This document shows positions 59,202 to 64,000 of a DNA stretch of 64,000 nt, one piece after another (positions within the stretch are counted from its first letter, which is position 1; every line of letters begins with the position of its first letter). Source of the stretch: Mycobacterium sp. IS-1496. Its GTDB lineage: Bacteria > Actinomycetota > Actinomycetes > Mycobacteriales > Mycobacteriaceae. The DNA lies in contig NZ_LQIU01000075.1 of the NCBI RefSeq assembly GCF_001499995.1, forward strand, positions 108,614-172,613, in the 5' to 3' direction. The notes beneath the pieces are model-generated. The model did not search any database, was not told the DNA's origin, and worked only from the letters and a program-made list of their open reading frames with translations. The position numbers and the translations under genes were made by a program.

Positions 59202-60161
59202 ATGAGATTTCTACAGACTTTTCGGCGCCGGCTGATGGCCGGCGCCCTGGCAGCCGTCCTGCTGCCGGGACTGATCGCCGTCGCCGGCGGTACGGCGACG
59301 GCCGGCGCGTACTCCCGCCCGGGACTGCCGGTCGAGACGCTGATGGTGCCGTCGGCCGCCATGGGCCGCGACATCCCGGTCAAGTTCCAGGGGGGCGGCA
59401 CCAAGGCCGTCTACCTGCTCGACGGATTGCGCGCACGCGACGACAACAGCGGCTGGGACATCGAGACCGCGGCCTTCGAGAACTACTTCGAATCCGGACT
59501 GTCGGTCGTCATGCCCGTCGGCGGCATGTCCAGCTTCTACACCAACTGGCAGAGCCCGGCCGTCGGCAACGGAACCACCTACAACTACCAGTGGGAGACG
59601 TTCCTGACCTCGGAGCTGCCGGCGTACCTGGCGGCCAACAAGGGCATCTCGCCCAGCGGCAACGCCGTCGTCGGTCTGTCGATGTCGGGCAGCTCGGCGC
59701 TGATCCTGGCCGCGTACTACCCCGGGCAATTCAGCTACGCGGGCTCGCTCTCCGGCTTCCTCAACCTGTCGCAGGGCATCTGGCCGACGCTGGTCGGCTT
59801 CGCGATGCGCGACTCCGGCGGCTTCGACGCCACCGCGATGTGGGGTCCCGGCGGCGGTCCGGCGTGGCAGCGCAACGACCCGACGCTCCAGGCGGGCCGG
59901 CTGGCGGCCAACGGCACCCGCCTCTGGGTGTACACCGGCAACGGCAGGCCGGGTGACCTCGGCGGCGGTGGCGACATCCCCGGCCAGCTGCTCGAGAACA
60001 TCACCCAGGACAGCAACCAGGCCTTCAAGCAGGCCTACCAGGGTGCTGGAGGCAGCAACGCGACCTTCAACTTCCCGCCCAACGGCACCCACGGATGGGG
60101 CTACTGGGGTTCGCAGCTCAACGCCATGAAGGGCGACATCCAGCGCACGCTGGGCGCCTGA
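59202..60161 (+). CDS. Antigen 85-type mycolyltransferase
   Basis: A 319-residue secreted alpha/beta hydrolase of the antigen 85 complex family, which transfers mycolic acids between trehalose mycolates and arabinogalactan. A basic signal peptide ends near AGA-YSRPGLPVE, the mature N-terminus shared by Ag85 proteins. The catalytic triad is Ser160 in GLSMSG, Glu265 in LLENITQDSN and His297 in GTHGWGYWG. The buried cysteine of Ag85A/B/C (VYCGNG) is Thr245 here. The ATG at 59202 starts the signal peptide. It stands outside the usual fbpA/fbpD locus and is one of several expected paralogues. Confidence 0.9.
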   Translation: MRFLQTFRRRLMAGALAAVLLPGLIAVAGGTATAGAYSRPGLPVETLMVPSAAMGRDIPVKFQGGGTKAVYLLDGLRARDDNSGWDIETAAFENYFESGLSVVMPVGGMSSFYTNWQSPAVGNGTTYNYQWETFLTSELPAYLAANKGISPSGNAVVGLSMSGSSALILAAYYPGQFSYAGSLSGFLNLSQGIWPTLVGFAMRDSGGFDATAMWGPGGGPAWQRNDPTLQAGRLAANGTRLWVYTGNGRPGDLGGGGDIPGQLLENITQDSNQAFKQAYQGAGGSNATFNFPPNGTHGWGYWGSQLNAMKGDIQRTLGA

Positions 60162-60168
60162 GCCGAAA

Positions 60169-60214
60169 CGACAGCGGCCGGATCGCGGGATGACCCGCGA
60201 TCCGGCCGCTGTCG
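60169..60214. terminator. Bidirectional terminator hairpin
   Basis: A perfect 21-bp stem (60169-60189 with 60194-60214) and an ATGA loop, filling the space between the convergent mycolyltransferase and adhC stops. It begins CGACAGCGGCCGG and is the longest perfect stem I found in the window. Confidence 0.88.
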
Positions 60215-60218
60215 TCGG

Positions 60219-61271
60219 TCAGCTTCGCAGTGCCGCCGTGTCGATGACGAACCGGTAGCGCACATCGCTGGCGATCACGCGCTCGTAGGCCTCGTTGATG
60301 TAGGCCGGCTCGATCAGCTCGATCTCCGGACGCACGCCGTGCTCGGCGCAGAAGTCCAGCATCTCCTGGGTCTCGGCGATACCGCCGATCAGCGAGCCCG
60401 CGATGCTGCGGCGGCCGCCGATCAGCGCGCCCGCAGCCACCGACATCGGGTTCTCGGGCATCCCCAGTTCGACCAGCGTGCCGTCCACGCGCAGCAGGCT
60501 CAGCACGCCGCCGAGGTCGATGTTGGCCGAGACGGTGTTGAGGATCAGGTCGAAGGACCCCTTCAACGCGCCGAAGGTCTCTTTGTCGGAGGTGGCGTAG
60601 TACGCGTCGGCGCCCAACCGCAGACCGTCCTCCATCTTCTTCAGCGATTGGCTGAGCACCGTCACCTCCGCGCCCATCGCCTTGGCGATCTTGACGGCCA
60701 GGTGACCCAGCCCGCCGAGGCCGATCACCGCAACCCGGCTTCCCGGGCCGGCGTTCCAGTGCCGCAGCGGAGAGTAGGTGGTGATGCCCGCGCACAGCAG
60801 CGGTGCGGCGGCCTCGAGAGGCAGAGCGTCAGGAATGTGCAGCACGTAGTTCTCGTCGACGACGATCGCGCCGCTGTAGCCGCCCTGGGTGCGCTCACCG
60901 TCCCGGCCGACGGCGTTGTAGGTGCCGACCATCCCGGAGCCCGTGCAGTACTGCTCGATCCCGGCGCGACAGTTGTCGCATTCTCGGCACGAGTCGACGA
61001 AACACCCGACGCCCACGCGGTCGCCGACCTTGAACCCGGTCACCTCGGCGCCGACGGCGGTCACCACGCCGGCGATCTCGTGACCGGGCACGATCGGATA
61101 GGTCGACCGACCCCATTCACCCCGGACGGTGTGGATGTCGGAATGGCAGATGCCGCTGAAGTGGATGTCGAACGCGACATCGTGTGGGCCGACGTCGCGG
61201 CGGGTGATCGTGGTCTCGGTCAACGGTTCGGTCGCCGACGTGGCGGCGTACGCGGAAATGGTGGTAGCCAT
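60219..61271 (-). CDS. adhC: Zinc-dependent NADP alcohol dehydrogenase
   Basis: A 350-residue medium-chain zinc alcohol dehydrogenase of the cinnamyl-alcohol/YahK type, matching mycobacterial AdhC by size and by position next to fecB and ctaD. Catalytic zinc ligands are in GICHSDIHT and VPGHEIAG, the structural zinc in CRECDNCRAGIEQYC, and the cofactor loop is GLGGLGHLAVKIA. It reduces aldehydes with NADPH. AGAGGA precedes the ATG at 61271. A perfect 14-bp palindrome lies 84 bases upstream. Confidence 0.93.
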   Translation of the reverse strand: MATTISAYAATSATEPLTETTITRRDVGPHDVAFDIHFSGICHSDIHTVRGEWGRSTYPIVPGHEIAGVVTAVGAEVTGFKVGDRVGVGCFVDSCRECDNCRAGIEQYCTGSGMVGTYNAVGRDGERTQGGYSGAIVVDENYVLHIPDALPLEAAAPLLCAGITTYSPLRHWNAGPGSRVAVIGLGGLGHLAVKIAKAMGAEVTVLSQSLKKMEDGLRLGADAYYATSDKETFGALKGSFDLILNTVSANIDLGGVLSLLRVDGTLVELGMPENPMSVAAGALIGGRRSIAGSLIGGIAETQEMLDFCAEHGVRPEIELIEPAYINEAYERVIASDVRYRFVIDTAALRS

Positions 61272-61354
61272 CAGTCCTCTGGTTCGGAATTCGCATTTCG
61301 GGCCGCGACGATGCGGCACCCCCGTACAGGCAACGGGTCGCGGGAACAGATCGA

Positions 61355-61368
61355 TTCCCGATCGGGAA
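61355..61368. promoter_or_regulatory. Palindromic operator candidate upstream of adhC
   Basis: TTCCCGATCGGGAA, a perfect 14-bp palindrome between adhC and the YCII gene, which runs in the same direction and ends 13 bases further on. No regulator is adjacent. Confidence 0.5.
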
Positions 61369-61380
61369 GTGAATCCGATC

Positions 61381-61656
61381 CTAGAGGCCCGGCGCCCGGA
61401 AGGCTCCGTTGAACGACGTCCGCGTATACGACACCACCTCGGCCTTCGAATACGGGTCCGCGGCCGCGATCGCGTCGGCCTCCTCGGCGCTGATGTCGCC
61501 GGTGACGAGTACGGCACCGGTCTGGGCCTCGACCCGGCCGGCCAACAGGATCCGCCCCGCATCGACCTCGTTGGCCAGCCACTCGAGGTGGGCGGGCCGC
61601 GACTCGTCGATGACGTCGAGCGGTTTCAGATAGGTCAGGGTCAGCACGTGGAACAC
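61381..61656 (-). CDS. YCII-family protein
   Basis: A 91-residue protein with the YCII (dimeric alpha/beta-barrel) fold. It has FHVLTLTYLKP, the conserved His in RPAHLEWL, and the Asp-Pro motif in AAADPYSKAEV. YCII proteins are small possible isomerases or hydrolases, with few known substrates. The GTG at 61656 directly precedes the first strand. It lies between adhC and fecB on the same strand and could be co-transcribed with fecB, 47 bases away. Confidence 0.8.
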   Translation of the reverse strand: MFHVLTLTYLKPLDVIDESRPAHLEWLANEVDAGRILLAGRVEAQTGAVLVTGDISAEEADAIAAADPYSKAEVVSYTRTSFNGAFRAPGL

Positions 61657-61703
61657 CGGCCGAAGGGTAGTCGACGGTGCCCGACGCCGCCCGAAGGGAA
61701 CGA

Positions 61704-62804
61704 CTAGTTGATCGGCGCGTTGACCCAGCGGAGGTCGGAAAGGATGCCGCGGGCGGCCACGATGCCCTGACCGGCCTGCCACACCTCGTTGTTCACCACA
61801 TACACCCGGCCGTCCTGCGCGGCCGAGAGCGCGCGCCAGGCGTCGCCGTCGAGGATCGCCGGTGCGTTGTCGCGAGCGGCCGGCGAGTCGAACGACACGT
61901 AGACGATGTCGGCGTCGGCGATCGCGTAGTCCGGTGAGTCGCCGGTGCCGAGTTCCACGAACGGTTCGTCGGTGAAGCGCTGGGCGGCCGGCCGGTCGAG
62001 GCCCACCTCGGCCAGCACGCTGCCCGCGAAGTTGCGGGCCCCGTAGACCCGCACCGAGTCGTCGGTCAGCTGCACCACCGACACCTGGTAGTGGGCGGCG
62101 TCGTTGTCCGTCCCGGTCCTGCGGGCGACGTCGGCGAAACCGTCGAGCAGCCCGCCCGCGGCGCCGAACCGTCCGGTGGCGGCCCCGACCGTGCGCAGGT
62201 TCGCCTGCCAATCGGCGCCCGGGGGCCCGGTGAACACCGTCGGCGCGATCTGGCCGAGCGCGTCGAACAGCTCCGGTGTCAGTGCCTGCGACCCGAGGAT
62301 CAGGTCCGGCGCGGCCGCGCGGATCGCGTCGACATCCGGGGCCGACCGGGTGCCCGCCGGCGCGACGTCGTGGATCACCGCCCCGAGATACGACGGCTGC
62401 TCGTCCCGGCCGTCGGGCAGCGCCGCGGCCACGACGCGCGACTGCAGTCCCAACGCGCACAGCGCGTCGAGCTGGTCACCGGAGAGCACCACGATGCGCC
62501 GGGGATCGGCCGTCACCCGCGTCTCACCGGCGGCGTGGCGCACCTCGCGCTCCGGCGTGCCGGGGTCGACGCGGGCGGGTTCGGGCGCGCACGACTCGTC
62601 GGGCCTGCGCTCGTTGCCGAGCACCCCGGCGCCCGCGATGCGGGTGGTGCTGGTGATGAGCGACGACATCGGCGCCGACGACGCGGGGTCGGCGTCGGTC
62701 GATCCGCACCCGGTCAGGCCCGCCACGAGTGTGGCGATCAGCGCCGCCGATATCGTCGCCCCCGCCCCGGTTCGCGTCCTCGTCTGCGGTCGGCCGATCA
62801 GCAC
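61704..62804 (-). CDS. fecB: FecB-type iron-siderophore-binding lipoprotein
   Basis: A 366-residue substrate-binding lipoprotein. The signal peptide ends in the lipobox VAGLTGC with Cys33. Two lobes follow, with RIVVLSGDQLDALCALGLQS starting the first and VYVVNNEVWQAGQG near the end, the class III periplasmic-binding pattern of iron-siderophore receptors. By position between adhC and ctaD it is FecB (Rv3044). The GTG at 62804 gives the family length. Known mycobacterial FecB binds carboxymycobactin-type siderophores. Confidence 0.92.
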   Translation of the reverse strand: MLIGRPQTRTRTGAGATISAALIATLVAGLTGCGSTDADPASSAPMSSLITSTTRIAGAGVLGNERRPDESCAPEPARVDPGTPEREVRHAAGETRVTADPRRIVVLSGDQLDALCALGLQSRVVAAALPDGRDEQPSYLGAVIHDVAPAGTRSAPDVDAIRAAAPDLILGSQALTPELFDALGQIAPTVFTGPPGADWQANLRTVGAATGRFGAAGGLLDGFADVARRTGTDNDAAHYQVSVVQLTDDSVRVYGARNFAGSVLAEVGLDRPAAQRFTDEPFVELGTGDSPDYAIADADIVYVSFDSPAARDNAPAILDGDAWRALSAAQDGRVYVVNNEVWQAGQGIVAARGILSDLRWVNAPIN

Positions 62805-62918
62805 GGGCCCGACGGTAACATCCTGGTCGCGACCATCGGCCGGGCCGAGCCGCGGCGTGCCCGACGAGCGATTACGACACTTTGTAGGACCCAGGCTGAA
62901 CCTGGCCGCGTCGAACGA

Positions 62919-62924
62919 TAGGAT
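62919..62924 (+). promoter_or_regulatory. Putative -10 box for ctaD
   Basis: TAGGAT, 48 bases before the ctaD start, matches the SigA -10 consensus. A CCAGG/CCTGG hairpin lies just upstream. Confidence 0.4.
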
Positions 62925-62972
62925 TCGTGCCAGCAAGGCGGGCAATCGCCGACAGAACTTTTGGAGGACCTC

Positions 62973-64000
62973 TTGGTAGCGGAAGCGCCCCCAATCGGAG
63001 AACTCGAGGCACGTCGTCCGTTCCCGGAGCGCCTCGGTCCCAAGGGCAACCTGTTCTACAAGGTCATCACGACCACCGATCACAAGCTGATCGGCATCAT
63101 GTACTGCATCGCCTGCTTCGCGTTCTTCCTGATCGGCGGGTTGATGGCGCTGTTCATGCGCACCGAGCTGGCGGTCCCCGGACTGCAGTTCCTGTCGAAT
63201 GAGCAGTACAACCAGCTGTTCACCATGCACGGCACGGTGATGCTGCTGTTCTACGCCACCCCGATCGTGTTCGGGTTCGCGAACCTGGTGCTGCCGCTGC
63301 AGATCGGCGCCCCGGACGTGGCGTTCCCCCGCCTCAACGCGCTGTCGTTCTGGCTGTTCCTGTTCGGTGCGCTGATCGCGCTGGCCGGCTTCATCACCCC
63401 CGGCGGCGCCGCGGACTTCGGCTGGACCGCCTACTCGCCGTTGACCGACGCCATCCACTCGCCCGGCGCGGGTGGTGACCTGTGGATCATGGGTCTGGCC
63501 GTCGGTGGTCTGGGCACCATCCTCGGTGGCGTCAACATGGTCACCACCGTGGTCTGCATGCGCGCCCCCGGTATGACGATGTTCCGGATGCCGATCTTCA
63601 CCTGGAACATCCTGGTGACCTCGATCCTGGTGCTGCTGGCCTTCCCGCTGCTGACCGCCGCGCTGTTCGGCCTGGCCGCCGACCGCCACCTCGGTGCCCA
63701 CATCTACGACCCGGCCAACGGCGGTGTGCTGCTGTGGCAGCACCTGTTCTGGTTCTTCGGCCACCCCGAGGTCTACATCATCGCGCTGCCGTTCTTCGGG
63801 ATCGTCAGCGAGATCTTCCCGGTGTTCTCGCGTAAGCCGATCTTCGGCTACACCACGCTGATCTACGCGACCATCGCGATCGCGGCGCTGTCGGTGGCGG
63901 TGTGGGCACACCACATGTACGCGACCGGCGCGGTGCTGCTGCCGTTCTTCTCGTTCATGACGTTCCTCATCGCGGTGCCGACCGGGATCAAGTTCTTCAA
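62973..64000 (+). CDS. ctaD: Cytochrome c oxidase subunit I, 3' end beyond window
   Basis: The first 342 residues of the catalytic subunit of the aa3 oxidase, which reduces oxygen and pumps protons. The start is TTG at 62973, with GGAGG five bases upstream, giving VAEAPPIGELEARRPFPERL after Met as in mycobacterial CtaD. TTTDHKLIGIMYCIACF begins the first span, FTMHGTVMLLFYATP carries a heme-a histidine, and FWFFGHPEVYIIALPFF holds the copper-B His and its cross-linked Tyr; the VWAHHMYATG pair follows. The gene runs off the end of the window. In M. tuberculosis serB2 follows ctaD. Confidence 0.97.
   Translation, partial: MVAEAPPIGELEARRPFPERLGPKGNLFYKVITTTDHKLIGIMYCIACFAFFLIGGLMALFMRTELAVPGLQFLSNEQYNQLFTMHGTVMLLFYATPIVFGFANLVLPLQIGAPDVAFPRLNALSFWLFLFGALIALAGFITPGGAADFGWTAYSPLTDAIHSPGAGGDLWIMGLAVGGLGTILGGVNMVTTVVCMRAPGMTMFRMPIFTWNILVTSILVLLAFPLLTAALFGLAADRHLGAHIYDPANGGVLLWQHLFWFFGHPEVYIIALPFFGIVSEIFPVFSRKPIFGYTTLIYATIAIAALSVAVWAHHMYATGAVLLPFFSFMTFLIAVPTGIKFF

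Noticed and set aside
1..64000. CRISPR arrays, insertion sequences, rRNA or tRNA genes
   Set aside because: No regularly spaced repeats, transposase motifs or cloverleaf sequences were found on reading through the window.

Overview
The window is GC-rich actinobacterial DNA with NNG/NNC-biased codons, frequent GTG and TTG starts, short or absent 5' leaders and many ATGA/GTGA stop-start overlaps. Class Ib ribonucleotide reductase genes, an antigen 85-type mycolyltransferase, mycobacterial-type LigB, FecB, AdhC and CtaD, and many F420/P450/FadD/FadE-type enzymes point to a mycobacterium, most likely a fast-growing environmental one (Mycolicibacterium type). From about 28.7 kb to the end, the gene order recalls, from memory, the M. 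tuberculosis Rv3063-Rv3043c interval read backwards (cstA, ligB, cyp136, TetR, SDR, dinP, TetR, FMN reductase, nrdH-I-E, TetR, nrdF, adhC, fecB, ctaD), with several accessory genes set between these landmarks.

Region 1 (1-26.2 kb) is a dense catabolic cluster. It holds two amidohydrolases, two acyl-CoA synthetases, an adjacent pair of acyl-CoA dehydrogenases, a lipid-transfer-type thiolase, a family III CoA-transferase, two aldehyde dehydrogenases, three cytochromes P450, a KshA-like Rieske oxygenase, a Baeyer-Villiger-type flavoprotein, an extended SDR, an alpha/beta hydrolase, an isochorismatase-fold protein, two F420-type luciferase-like oxidoreductases and a lone acyl-CoA carboxylase carboxyltransferase. 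Five of its promoter regions carry copies of one inverted repeat, consensus TACTGTAA-N3-TTACAGTA, yet no transcription factor is encoded in the cluster. I read it as one regulon for oxidative opening, CoA activation and beta-oxidation of a hydrophobic, probably alicyclic or steroid/terpenoid-like substrate. The substrate and regulator are unknown.

Region 2 (26.2-43.7 kb) is mixed chromosomal backbone: ybdD-cstA peptide/pyruvate-type uptake, ATP-dependent DNA ligase LigB, a membrane-anchored molybdopterin oxidoreductase, SDRs, an HxlR regulator with a divergent methyltransferase, an APH-family kinase, a TSUP permease, a free-standing LeuA regulatory domain behind a leucine/valine leader-peptide attenuator, cyp136 with a divergent TetR, an AAA ATPase, DNA polymerase IV and a TetR/FMN-reductase pair.

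Region 3 (43.7-52.0 kb) is the ribonucleotide reductase region. nrdH-nrdI-nrdE and the separate nrdF each carry a tandem pair of NrdR-box-like palindromes with 32 bp between centres. Between them lie a DUF5997 gene, a LysR effector-domain protein with no HTH, a SUKH-like protein, a geranylgeranyl-reductase-family flavoprotein and a TetR regulator.

Region 4 (52.0-64.0 kb) carries a BenD-like diol dehydrogenase with an aromatic-acid transporter and an IclR regulator, an MHS-family transporter, an LCM-type methyltransferase, a small membrane protein with a lipoprotein, an antigen 85-like mycolyltransferase, adhC, a YCII protein, the siderophore-binding lipoprotein fecB and the 5' part of ctaD. 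Strong hairpins end several units (22.3, 32.8, 43.7, 48.8 and 60.2 kb). I saw no tRNA, rRNA, CRISPR array, insertion sequence or integrase.
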